Source: CBDAKK01 sp965216965 (GTDB taxonomy: Bacteria; Spirochaetota; Spirochaetia; WTKD01; G963693115). From it: a DNA stretch of 64,000 nt. Of the stretch, positions 1-8,259 are shown piece after piece (the first letter of the stretch is position 1; the number at the start of each line of letters is the position of its first letter). Location: assembly GCA_965216965.1 (NCBI GenBank), contig CBDCGX010000022.1:62001-126000 (forward strand). Reading direction: 5' to 3'. The notes under the pieces are model-generated. The model searched no databases, had not been told where the DNA came from, and saw only the letters and a program-made list of their open reading frames with translations. The position numbers and the translations under genes were made by a program.

Positions 1-1
1 C

Positions 2-502
2 TTTATGTATGATAAAAAAACAGGATATATGGGCTCTAAGATAAGTTCAGGAAAAAAAGTAGCCGATGTTTCATCTTTTGATAAGATATTGCTTTTTAGA
101 GAAAGCGGCATATGGATGGTAGTGAATGTAATGGAAAAACAATTTATTGGAAAAGATGTAATATTGATGGGAGTTATTGATAAGGAGAAGCTAATAAAGA
201 CAAAATTCACTTCAGTATTCACTACAAAAGACGATTATATATATATAAAAAGGTTTAAAATAGAGAAATTTTCGGTTAATAAGGCATATGAATTTATACC
301 CAAAGGAGCGAAAAACCATCTATTTACAACAAAGGATTATGGAGATATTGTTCTTCATTATGATCCTATGCCCCGATTAAGAAAATTAGAAGAAAGATTT
401 ACAATTTCTAATTATTTAGTAAAAGGAGCTGCAAGCAAGGGAGTGAGAATTTCTACCAAAAAAACAAAGAAAATTCTATTAGATGTTTGCACAAAAAAAT
501 AG
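2..502 (+). CDS. parC: DNA topoisomerase IV (or gyrase) subunit A, C-terminal part (partial)
   Basis: The frame is open to the left window edge, so only the last ~166 residues are present. They resemble the C-terminal beta-pinwheel DNA-wrapping domain of type IIA topoisomerase A subunits: strand-rich repeats such as KVADVSSFDKILLF and KTKFTSVFTTKDDYIYIKRF, then a basic tail ending KKTKKILLDVCTKK, as in spirochaetal ParC-like proteins. The catalytic tyrosine domain would lie upstream, outside the window. I cannot separate ParC from GyrA on this fragment. No obvious terminator follows. Confidence 0.6.
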   Translation, partial: FMYDKKTGYMGSKISSGKKVADVSSFDKILLFRESGIWMVVNVMEKQFIGKDVILMGVIDKEKLIKTKFTSVFTTKDDYIYIKRFKIEKFSVNKAYEFIPKGAKNHLFTTKDYGDIVLHYDPMPRLRKLEERFTISNYLVKGAASKGVRISTKKTKKILLDVCTKK

Positions 503-570
503 TATTTGTGGTATACTTACTTCAATACGATAATATTTTTTAATAAAAAAATAAAATGAACTAACAGAGG

Positions 571-607
571 TTTTAGTTAAAATAAAGTTTTTTATGATTA
601 ACTAAAA
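571..607. repeat. 10-bp inverted repeat upstream of thioredoxin-like gene
   Basis: TTTTAGTTAA (571-580) and TTAACTAAAA (598-607) form a perfect 10-bp inverted repeat with a 17-nt loop, about 50 nt before the next start codon. There is no T-tract after the right arm, so it is not a convincing terminator. It could be an operator or mRNA leader element, or chance in AT-rich sequence. Confidence 0.35.
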
Positions 608-655
608 ATTAATAAGTGCTGTTATTGTGAAATATATAAACTAAAGAGGTGTTTT

Positions 656-1618
656 ATGAAGTTGATAAAAGCTATTAGCTTTATGATGATCTTTATTGCT
701 TTCGCTGTAGGGAATGTTACGGCTCAAAGTATGCTAAGTGGCGTAACTTGGGTTGATGGATTTAGTGAAGGCATAAGACTTGCAAGCTTTCAAAAGAAAA
801 AAGTTGTGGTGTTTTTTGAGAATTCGTCTCCCAATGCTATTTCGGTAAGTCTTATTCGAAATACTTTTACTGATCCACAGATAACAGAGCTAATAAAAGG
901 GAATTATATTGCTGTTCGTTCAAGAAACGAAAGAAATATTAATTCTCAGTTTAATATAATTAGATATCCTACATTGTTAGTTCTTGATTCTACAGGGACA
1001 AAAGATCTTGGAAGAGTATCGGGTATTATTTCTACTGAAAGGGTTATTAATTTGTTGCAAAGTCCTATAGATGCTGATAAGAGAAAAAAAGAGGAAAAAG
1101 AGGAAAAAAAGAAGAAAGAACAAGTTGCTACTGTTAATCAAAGTAATGGACAGGCACAACAGTATCAGAATCAGGCATATCAACAATATCCAATACAACA
1201 AAGACGAGTTGACGATTTATATAGACCTACATTTGACAGATCAAGGCTTGATTTTCAGAGTGATATCCGCTCTTATAATGGGGGAAGATTTGAATATATA
1301 GGTGAAGGAAATTGGATACACCTTACAAGTTTTTACACTGTTGCATATAAAGAATTTAATGAAGATCAGTTGTATTACTATCTTGAAAACGATACAGAAA
1401 CTAAATTTGTTGCATTGCCAAAAACAAAGGGAACAATTTGGATTTGGGGAGATGGTGCGTGGAGATCTATTGAAAGAGCTAAGGTATCAGCAGATGGAGG
1501 ACTGAGAAGTCCGCCCTCTCAAGAATTGCGACAAGGTTTCCCTACATATGATTCTGCTGGTCGTGATGAACAGTATAACCCTCAAAGAAGTAGTCGCCCA
1601 ATAGTTGTTGAATACTAA
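656..1618 (+). CDS. Secreted thioredoxin-fold protein lacking a CxxC motif
   Basis: 320 residues with an N-terminal signal peptide (hydrophobic residues ~6-22, AQS cleavage site near 24). Residues ~30-140 look like a thioredoxin fold (KKVVVFFENSSP ... YPTLLVLDSTG, with the cis-Pro in YPT), but the active-site position reads NSSPNA with no cysteines, so a redox role is unlikely. A highly charged KKEEKEEKKKKEQ linker (~142-155) and a Q-rich stretch (~160-185) lead to a C-terminal domain of ~120 residues that I do not recognise. The start is supported by AGAGGTG about 7 nt upstream. It overlaps the next gene by 14 nt. Likely a periplasmic or surface protein; function unknown. Confidence 0.7.
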   Translation: MKLIKAISFMMIFIAFAVGNVTAQSMLSGVTWVDGFSEGIRLASFQKKKVVVFFENSSPNAISVSLIRNTFTDPQITELIKGNYIAVRSRNERNINSQFNIIRYPTLLVLDSTGTKDLGRVSGIISTERVINLLQSPIDADKRKKEEKEEKKKKEQVATVNQSNGQAQQYQNQAYQQYPIQQRRVDDLYRPTFDRSRLDFQSDIRSYNGGRFEYIGEGNWIHLTSFYTVAYKEFNEDQLYYYLENDTETKFVALPKTKGTIWIWGDGAWRSIERAKVSADGGLRSPPSQELRQGFPTYDSAGRDEQYNPQRSSRPIVVEY

Positions 1619-2648
1619 TATTGGTAGTGCTCAAGTTTTTATTCTTCTAGAGCCAATATCTATATATAAAGCACTTGCAATTGAGCAAGTGCTTTTTTCT
1701 TCTTATACCTCATCAGAGGATTATATTCTTGTTTTTTGGAGATCAAAGGGGGCAGTTGTTATTGGGCGAAATCAGGATCCTTGGAAAGAGTGCAATATGG
1801 CATTTTTACAAAATGAAAAATTAGACTTAGCACGTAGAGATACTGGTGGTGGTGCCGTATACCATGATGAAGGAAATCTTAATATAAGTGTAATATCTTC
1901 TTATATTAAAACGACTCCTTTACTTATAGACGCACAGATGCCTATAAAACATGATGGGGTATATGAACATCTTTTTTTGCTAAAAGAAACATTACGGAAA
2001 TTATATGGAATAGAAGCACATATTACAAAAGAAAATGATGTTCATGTGAATGATAAAAAAGTTACGGGATCTGCTATGCGAATAGTTAAGCAAAAAATTT
2101 TACATCATTTTACTTTATTATTAAATGCAAATATACCTGCACTAAGGAGTGCTCTTAATTCTACTGTATCTATAGATAGCAAGGCTGTTTCGTCTCGTAG
2201 GTACTCTGTGGAAAATCTATTTTATGATCATAGTGAGATAACGCGGGCATACATAGAGAATTTTAAAGAGTATTTTATGTCCGAAATATCACTTACAGAA
2301 TATAAAAACTGGAGAGATGTTTTTTGTAGTCAGAAACAAAAAATACAATTTGAGTCTTTTTATAAAAGACTTATAAGTAACGAGTGGATTTTTGGAAGAA
2401 CGCCTCAAAGCATAATACACCTTTCTGTTGATGGCATTGATTGGAGAATACCTATATTGCATGGGACCATACAAAGAATAATACAAAAAGAAAATCCAAG
2501 TATATATATGGAATTTGATGTCCCTATTCCAATAGATGAAAAATCAATGAGAAGTGCTTTCAATAATGTGAGAAGTTCATTCAAAGATAATACAGCAAAA
2601 AAGGTATTACATGAATTATATAAAACGATTTATGTATGGGATTATTGA
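1605..2648 (+). CDS. lplA: Lipoate-protein ligase A
   Basis: 347 residues of the LplA/LipB/BirA fold, which activates free lipoate with ATP and attaches it to lipoyl domains of 2-oxoacid dehydrogenases or GcvH. The ligase motif RRDTGGGAVYHDEGNLN lies at ~78-94 and the catalytic-lysine motif DKKVTGSAMR at ~147-156. Length matches bacterial LplA with its C-terminal accessory domain. The start is TTG (1605, or the next TTG at 1608), overlapping the preceding gene by 14 nt, so translational coupling is likely. With LipB at 7532-8209, the organism appears to have both lipoate salvage and octanoyl transfer. Confidence 0.9.
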   Translation: MLNTNIGSAQVFILLEPISIYKALAIEQVLFSSYTSSEDYILVFWRSKGAVVIGRNQDPWKECNMAFLQNEKLDLARRDTGGGAVYHDEGNLNISVISSYIKTTPLLIDAQMPIKHDGVYEHLFLLKETLRKLYGIEAHITKENDVHVNDKKVTGSAMRIVKQKILHHFTLLLNANIPALRSALNSTVSIDSKAVSSRRYSVENLFYDHSEITRAYIENFKEYFMSEISLTEYKNWRDVFCSQKQKIQFESFYKRLISNEWIFGRTPQSIIHLSVDGIDWRIPILHGTIQRIIQKENPSIYMEFDVPIPIDEKSMRSAFNNVRSSFKDNTAKKVLHELYKTIYVWDY

Positions 2649-2782
2649 GTGTTTTCAATTTTGTTTCCATCTACATCATAGCCTGGACGACTCGATAAAT
2701 ATCCAAACTTATATATACCTGCACCAATTATAAGAATTATTACTATAAAAGCAGTGGTTAGAAAGAACCTTAGAAAAAACAT
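2642..2782 (-). CDS. Small single-pass membrane protein, 46 residues
   Basis: A 46-codon frame from ATG (2782) to TAA (2642-2644). It starts with MFFLRFF, has one hydrophobic helix (TTAFIVIILIIGAGI, ~9-23) and a polar tail YKFGYLSSRPGYDVDGNK. The organisation and the non-random polar tail suggest a real small membrane protein rather than a chance frame. It is convergent with lplA and overlaps it by 7 nt. No strong ribosome-binding site is seen. Family and function unknown. Confidence 0.5.
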   Translation of the reverse strand: MFFLRFFLTTAFIVIILIIGAGIYKFGYLSSRPGYDVDGNKIENTQ

Positions 2783-3417
2783 AGCGTGTAACCTATCATA
2801 TATTATATAATAGTAAAAAACTTTTAAGGATGAAAAATAATATATAATTTCTTATAATAAATATATGTTTCTTAGGCTAGATCTAATGTAATAAATAAGG
2901 ATTTCTAAAAATAACTATGTGAACATGGTTATATTACACAATAATATTGTGGAGATAATATTTGTTATATAAAAAAAACATTATGGGGTTATATTAGGAA
3001 TATTGCTACTAGTTACTAATTAGGATTTTTTAGTTTAGTGATGTGCAAAGTTAGATAATACAAGCAGCATAGATAACAATACACAAAGTGTGACACAAGT
3101 GGCGAGACATAAGGAAAATCCAACATTGACAGTTTTAGTTTTAATGAGTTTATGGTAATATGAAATAAAAGAAAGGGGTACAAGATTCTATTACTACATA
3201 AAGATAGTGTAATGAAGAAATGTGCCATTTTCGACAACAGTAATGCTTATTTTAGGAAGTGCTGTGGCACGAGAGCTTCTTATTCTAGTCAATTGACTTT
3301 TTGTAGATATCACAAAAACTCTATACGATAAGTTTGCTACGGCTAATAAGCTTGCAATTGTATTTGAAACTACAGTAATATATAAAGCAGAAGTAGAGAT
3401 GTTATGCAGTTGTTTCT
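2783..3417. other. Gene-free stretch, probably decayed coding sequence
   Basis: No intact gene is supported. Short protein-like stretches on the + strand (around 3095-3150 and 3255-3410) are interrupted by stops in every frame. Given the clear pseudogenes that follow, this is most simply the remains of one or more lost genes. I do not recognise a family. Confidence 0.4.
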
Positions 3418-4077
3418 ATGGTGTATGTTTTTTTAAAATGTTTTAAGTGCATTCCAGTAGTTTTTTCGGTGCCTTTTATTTTTTCCATAATGTTTTTGAG
3501 CCGTGAAACCCTTACTACGTTGGGTATAAATTGGTTAAGGTGCTTTTTATTGATACATTCAAAAATGTCCCGTGTCTGTGCAATTTTTTTTTTGAAGACG
3601 TAGCAAAAACAGGTATACGTATAGATGTGATACCTTGTGCCACGGTGATCTTTTTTAAATATTCTACTGGGCTAAAAGCGATTACTGCTTGTATCTTTTT
3701 GTTTGTTTCTGAAATAAGCAAAGCTAAAGATGCTGAGTAGGAACTTCCTAAAACAATAATCAATTGCGGCTTTAATATCTTGTTGAGCGTCACGATATCC
3801 TGTTGGCATACTGTGTTGTTTTGCCTTTGTTTGGTTTCGTTTATTTCTCCAAATATGTTCATACCAGAACGTTGATCAATTACTAGGAAGGAATATTCCA
3901 TCTTAACAAATTGAGGTGCGGTTTCTCTGTATTCGGCACGATTGCAATGAGATCTGGGGCATAATAAAATAATGTTTTTAGGGGTTTAGCTCTATACATA
4001 TCAGCAGTAATTTTTAATCTGTCTTTTGATTTTAAATAGAGAGTGGTAAATTCTTTATGTTGTGCAATATTACTCAT
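3418..4077 (-). pseudogene. Decayed alpha/beta-hydrolase
   Basis: Pieces of one hydrolase are readable in order on the minus strand but in different frames. 4077-3883 holds the N-terminal part (LYLKSKDRLKITADMYRA). 3901-3515 holds the core (YSFLVIDQRSGMNIFGEINE, nucleophile motif GSSYSAS, then VIAFSPVEYLKK and IRIPVFATSSKK). Below 3515 the catalytic-histidine segment HGSKTLWKKIKGTE and the C-terminal NYWNALKTF follow in other frames. At least three frameshifts and a stop separate the pieces. The intact relative would be a dienelactone-hydrolase-like serine hydrolase of ~220-300 residues. Clearly inactivated. Confidence 0.75.
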
Positions 4078-4228
4078 TTTTTAATACAACTTTGCTAACC
4101 TGGATACTACTAGATAGATTATTATTAGAAATATTAAAATTATTCTTTAAATAGATGTAGATATTCATGTAGTATAAATAAACGATTCTGAGAGAATCTT
4201 GTCTTTTTTTCTAGGGTTTTTAAATCTA

Positions 4229-4760
4229 CTAAGGATGTAAGCAGTCGATTAGCATTGCCAAACTTATGGCTAACTCTTTTTGTATTTGTTTTGTGTTGAC
4301 AATGGGTTTTAAAAATATGAATAAAAGTAGCTTCTGAGCATTTTTTGCTTGAGAATTTAGAGTGATGATTTTTTTGTCATATTCTTTACGCAAGCTGATG
4401 ATGTTCTTAAAAGTGTTAATTTCATCTTGTGCGGCATTGATAACTCCAGTAAGAAAAATGAAACTTTTTGATAGAAAAATTAATTGCTTCAATATATTCC
4501 TGCACCTCCTCTCCCAGTCATTTTGTTTTTCGGGATTTATTTCTTCTTGTGGTAGCAGAGCTTCATTAATATGAGTATGAGTTTCTTCAATTTTATTTGA
4601 GGTTGTCGTCTCTTTGAAAACATTTATTTTAATAAAAAAATTAGCATCTGGTATAAGATTAGAGTAAGCATTGAGCTCTCCTAAAAGCCGCATTGCTTCT
4701 CTGTTTAGAATATCATTTTCTATTTTCCCATTTTAAACTTCTATTAATGGGAAGAGGACA
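4229..4760 (-). pseudogene. Fic-family protein with the catalytic core deleted
   Basis: The frame 4693-4229 (154 codons) begins like a Fic_N domain (LLGELNAYSNLIPDANFFI, then KIEETHTHINEALLPQEEIN) and ends like the C-terminal part of Fic proteins (DEINTFKNIISLRKEYDKK followed by an HTH-like segment). The intervening Fic domain of roughly 170 residues, including the HPFxxGNGR AMPylation motif, is absent; the junction lies near WERRCRNILKQL. Upstream in a shifted frame PLPINRSLKWEN continues the family's N-terminus up to about 4760, so the ATG at 4693 is not the original start. Fic enzymes AMPylate target proteins; this copy cannot. Confidence 0.7.
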
Positions 4761-4929
4761 TAAAACTTTTATAGTTATTTTGTTTTTTATAATCTCCTGA
4801 TCTAAATTTATTCATAATTTTAATACCTTAGAAATCCATATTTTCATTTTACTGCATTTTTGGAAATATAAAGATCTATATTTTTATTTTATTTCATTTT
4901 TTTGAGTATATGATTTTATATAGATAATA

Positions 4930-5395
4930 TCTAAAGCATTTTGTTTCATGATCATTTACCATTCCCATGGTTTGCATAATGGCATATATAATTGTTGAAC
5001 CTACAAAATTCATGCCTCTTTTTTTTATATCTTTAGAAATTGTGTCCGAATATATTTGTCGAAGCTTTCATATTCTTTTTGAATTTCTAAAAAACCTTGG
5101 CGTTTTTGATAGCTGATTTTATTTTTAAACGATTACGAATAACCCCCTTGTTTTGTAGAAGCAATTCTTCTTTTTTTGTGTTGTATTGTGATACTTTTTT
5201 AGGGTTAAAGTTGTCAAATACTTTGTGATAATTTTCTCTTTTATTTAGAACTATTTTCCAAGATAATCCTGCTTGAGCTCCGTCTAAAATTAATATTTTA
5301 AAAAGCGTTCTATCGTCATGGATTGGCACTTCCCACTTTTCGTCGTGATATGCGACACATAATTTATTTTTGAGATTGACTCATTCGCATCAGTG
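4930..5395 (-). pseudogene. tag: Decayed DNA-3-methyladenine glycosylase I
   Basis: Minus-strand pieces match the Tag family in order. CE(stop)VNLKNKLCVAYHDEKWEVP lies at ~5395-5330, with TGA where the family has Trp. HDDRTLFKILILDGAQAGLSWK and NRLKIKSAIKNAKVF lie in the frame 5329-5087. FLEIQKEYESFDKYI follows, then a deletion and frameshift, then SKDIKKRGMNFVGSTIIYA and GMVNDH to ~4940. The gene has a nonsense mutation near its start, an internal deletion of roughly 40 codons and at least one frameshift. The intact enzyme excises 3-methyladenine from DNA. Confidence 0.8.
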
Positions 5396-5544
5396 AATAT
5401 TCATTTGTATGTATTGCATAATATTATAATTGCCATATAATTTCGATATTAAGGCAATGATATTACAAGGGGAATTACGAGGTTTTTTACATATGATGTA
5501 ACCATAATTATACAAAAGTCTCTCAATAATGATATCATAATAAT

Positions 5545-5940
5545 ATGGGTTTAACAAAAAAAATGAATGCAGAAAGTATACTTTCAACATTATGGATTGT
5601 CATACTGTTTAATATGATTTATGCAGATATTCTTTCACTTTATATCCCTGGTGTTGGTGAAGAATTGTTAGAATTTGCAGGAGAGACTCCAATTTCTCAA
5701 TTTATGTTTATTGGAGCAATGGTGATTCAGATTCCAATATGGATGGTTTTTTTATCGAGAATATTAAAATATAAAATTAATCGTTGGGTAAATATTATTG
5801 CAAGTGTTTTTACTATTGGCTTTGTTATAAGTGGCGGGTCGCCCACTTCTCATTATATATTTATTGCAACCATAGAAGTGATTACTATGCTCTTTATTAT
5901 TTGGATCGCATGGAAGTGGAAAGAAAGTGACGGTATATAA
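5545..5940 (+). CDS. DUF6326-like integral membrane protein
   Basis: 131 residues with four predicted membrane segments (about 12-32, 50-72, 80-98, 102-123). The pattern STLWIVILFNMIYADI, FLSRILKYKINRWVNIIA, then SPTSHYIFIATIEV and IIWIAWKWK matches the small DUF6326 family as I remember it. The start at 5545 has no clear ribosome-binding site; ATG at 5563 (MNAES) is an alternative. It is the only gene between 2.8 and 7.4 kb that looks intact. Function unknown. Confidence 0.6.
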   Translation: MGLTKKMNAESILSTLWIVILFNMIYADILSLYIPGVGEELLEFAGETPISQFMFIGAMVIQIPIWMVFLSRILKYKINRWVNIIASVFTIGFVISGGSPTSHYIFIATIEVITMLFIIWIAWKWKESDGI

Positions 5941-5982
5941 ATCTTACAATAAAAAGAGATTTATTTTAATACCATAGTAGAT

Positions 5983-6814
5983 ATGAAAAAAAATATAATT
6001 ACTTAATTATTGGACTTATTGGACTTATTGTCTTAGCTATTGTGTTGTTGGGATATTTTGTTATCAACAACCTTGTAATGGTGAAATTATCCGATAAGAT
6101 ATTTAAAGAAGTAAATGCATCTTTGAGTGAGGAATCTGATGCATTGTTAGAAAATTTTTTAGACATGCCCAAAAATATAAAAAGTAAAATTGTTTTGTTA
6201 GGGAAAAATACAGATGCGGATATTGTTATTGTAAACGCTCAAGATGGACCAATGATAGAGCTTGATAATATTGAGATTCTCACTATTATTGGTGATTCGG
6301 GGAAGATTGATATTGGAAATGAGGTTCTCCTTGTCAATGTGCATCAATATCAAACGTTGCGGACAGAACAATTTGAAACAAGAGAAATTTCTTTTGAAGA
6401 TGCTAAGAAATATAGCAGAAAATCAGCAGATTGTCTTGCAGAAACTATTACATATTTTAAGAGTAAAAACTGAGAGAGTGTATATGTTTGGAATGTCTTT
6501 GGAAGCTTTTGTGGTAACAGACGTACTAATAAGAGATGGCAGGCATGGGCGGTGGAAATTCAATAGCCGATAAAAACACTTCTAAACTTGCAGCTGGACT
6601 TGGATATAACAGATTTATGTCTTTACTCAAAAATAAAAACTTGGAAAATGTTGTATATGCTTTTGGAACTCTTGACGAACAGGTAGGCAGATTGTCTACA
6701 GAAGAAATTAATTTTCTTACATCAAAGGAGGTAAGAGTAATTGCAATTGATAAAGATCACACCGAAACTATTGATGGATTTTCAGAAAAGTATTTAAATA
6801 ACATAGTGCAATAG
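5983..6814 (+). pseudogene. Frameshifted alpha/beta-hydrolase with N-terminal membrane anchor
   Basis: ATG at 5983 is out of frame with the following anchor YNYLIIGLIGLIVLAIVLLG unless one base is added to the run of eight A residues at 5986-5993. The anchor frame continues to 6473 (ADIVIVNAQDGPMIELDN). The next part, ERVYMFGMSLEAFVVTD, is in another frame (nucleophile elbow GMSLEA, family G replaced by E). A third frame (6536-6814) has VVYAFGTLDEQVGRLSTEE and the histidine motif IDKDHTETIDGF. Order and motifs fit one alpha/beta-hydrolase broken by at least two frameshifts plus lost sequence near 6535. Confidence 0.65.
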
Positions 6815-7441
6815 AATGACTAGGGGACTGGCAAGTGTTGCAAAGAATAGGTTCTTGTTTAGAGATTTTGTTAGCAATATAAAAGGAGTTTCTCAATGAT
6901 ACTTAGATGAGATTAAAAGAGAAATTAACTACAATAATTGGACAAATACGTGTTAAAAAACACCATAATATTGCATTAGAAATAAAGCATTTTTTAGCGG
7001 TACAGCTGTGTATGCGCAATGGTTCTATTTATTTCTCATTAACTCCCGTTAGGTTTTGTTATCAAACTACATTTTTCTAAAGAACTTATAAAAGAAAAGA
7101 ATATGTGGTTTTGTTATCAGGAATGATTGATGATAAAAAACTACTGAGACAATTAATTAGGAAAAGTATTTGATATGTAACTTCATGCAAGGAAGAATAG
7201 TGGGGGAGATAACATGTTTGTGTTATTGCGTAATGGATAATATAAACAGATTGTATTGTGCTTGTTTTACCGTGTTTTTTCTAACTTACAGTGCTATCAA
7301 AAATATAAATTACGCTCCATGTTGGATTCTGAGTCAGAATTTAACATGGTTCTCTTTTTCTTTAGCTATAAGTTATCTTTTGTATATCTAAAATATAGCA
7401 CTCATTGGTAAAATGCTAGTAAGTTTAATGTTGAATTTTGA
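6815..7441 (+). other. No intact gene; probable decayed sequence
   Basis: Protein-like fragments such as NRFLFRDFVSNIKG (near 6850) are interrupted by stops and frame changes. The 73-codon frame at 7170-7391 is Cys-rich and hydrophobic without a recognisable pattern, and I do not call it. Nothing regulatory is evident apart from the tRNA that follows on the other strand. Confidence 0.35.
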
Positions 7442-7526
7442 TGTCCGAGAGAGGACTTGAACCTCCATGATCTTTCGATCACTAGAACCTGAATCTAGCG
7501 TGTCTACCAAATTTCACCACTCGGAC
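7442..7526 (-). tRNA. tRNA-Leu (anticodon CAG)
   Basis: On the minus strand GTCCGAG and CTCGGAC form a 7-bp acceptor stem. The anticodon stem CTAGA/TCTAG closes the loop TTCAGGT, giving anticodon CAG (codon CTG). There is a long class II variable arm (GTGATCGAAAGATCAT) and a T-arm GGTTCAAGTCC. Length is 85 nt including the discriminator A; CCA is not encoded. It lies only 5 nt after the lipB stop codon on the same strand, so it may be cut from the lipB transcript. Confidence 0.95.
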
Positions 7527-7531
7527 ACATG

Positions 7532-8209
7532 TTATGATTTTATGATAGTAGAATAGTTTTGTTTTGTTGAGAAAATTCTTAGAAATACATTAGCAACATT
7601 GTCAAAAGAGGTATCATTTTTTAATTCGTTATTCATACTTGTCATTACTAGGTTATTAATACCACAAGGAATTATGAGGTTAAATAATTGTAAATCATTG
7701 TTTATATTGAGAGCAAATCCATGCATGGTTACTCCATGTTGTATGCTTATGCCTATAGATGCAATTTTTTTATGAGACACCCATACCCCGCGATGTTTTT
7801 CGTGATGGGATGCCTTTATATTCCATTGTGATAGTGTGTCTATGAGGATATTTTCGAGATTATATATAAATTGGCGTACTGCTTTTTGTTTATTATAAAG
7901 ATGGCAAATAAGATATCCTACAAGCTGTCCTGGAGAATGGAGAGTGGCTTGCCCACCTCTGTTGACGTATTCAATTGGTATATTTTTGCTATGCAATAGT
8001 GATTGAGGGGCTTTTATATCGCAGTCTTCTCCTCGTTTCCCCATTGTAATAACAGTGGGATGTTCAAGAAGTAGTAGAGTATCTGGTATTTCTTCATTTA
8101 TGCGGCGTTTTTGTAAGATAGTTTGCATTTTAAATGCTTCTTTATATGAAATTGTGCCAAGATGGTGTACATTAAGCATGATTTTTTCTGATGATGATAA
8201 AACATTCAT
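7532..8209 (-). CDS. lipB: Octanoyl-[ACP]:protein octanoyltransferase
   Basis: 225 residues of the LipB family, which moves octanoate from acyl carrier protein to lipoyl domains so that LipA can insert sulfur. Motifs: RGGQATLHSPGQLVGY (~83-98), the conserved lysine and glycine segment KKIASIGISIQHGVTMHGFALN (shown as its ends KKIASIG and HGFALN), and catalytic Cys in IIPCGI. Length is typical. It is divergent from pyrG with 50 nt between them. A TATAAT on the minus strand (8227-8232) lies 17 nt before the ATG. ATG at 8179 (MLNVHH) is an alternative start. The tRNA-Leu follows at once. Confidence 0.93.
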   Translation of the reverse strand: MNVLSSSEKIMLNVHHLGTISYKEAFKMQTILQKRRINEEIPDTLLLLEHPTVITMGKRGEDCDIKAPQSLLHSKNIPIEYVNRGGQATLHSPGQLVGYLICHLYNKQKAVRQFIYNLENILIDTLSQWNIKASHHEKHRGVWVSHKKIASIGISIQHGVTMHGFALNINNDLQLFNLIIPCGINNLVMTSMNNELKNDTSFDNVANVFLRIFSTKQNYSTIIKS

Positions 8210-8244
8210 TTAGTAATACTATGCAGATTATATCATATTCCGTA

Positions 8245-8250
8245 TATAAT
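8245..8250 (+). promoter_or_regulatory. Probable -10 box of pyrG
   Basis: TATAAT ends 9 nt before the pyrG ATG, so transcription would begin only a few nucleotides upstream of the start codon. AAGG overlaps this short leader. Confidence 0.5.
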
Positions 8251-8259
8251 TAATAAGGT

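Noticed and set aside
3016..3237. 73-codon minus-strand frame
   Set aside because: Leu/Tyr/Cys-rich with no domain pattern, no ribosome-binding site, in a decayed region; typical chance frame in AT-rich DNA.
7170..7391. 73-codon plus-strand frame
   Set aside because: Cys/Tyr-rich without a recognisable membrane topology or start signal; surrounded by decayed sequence.
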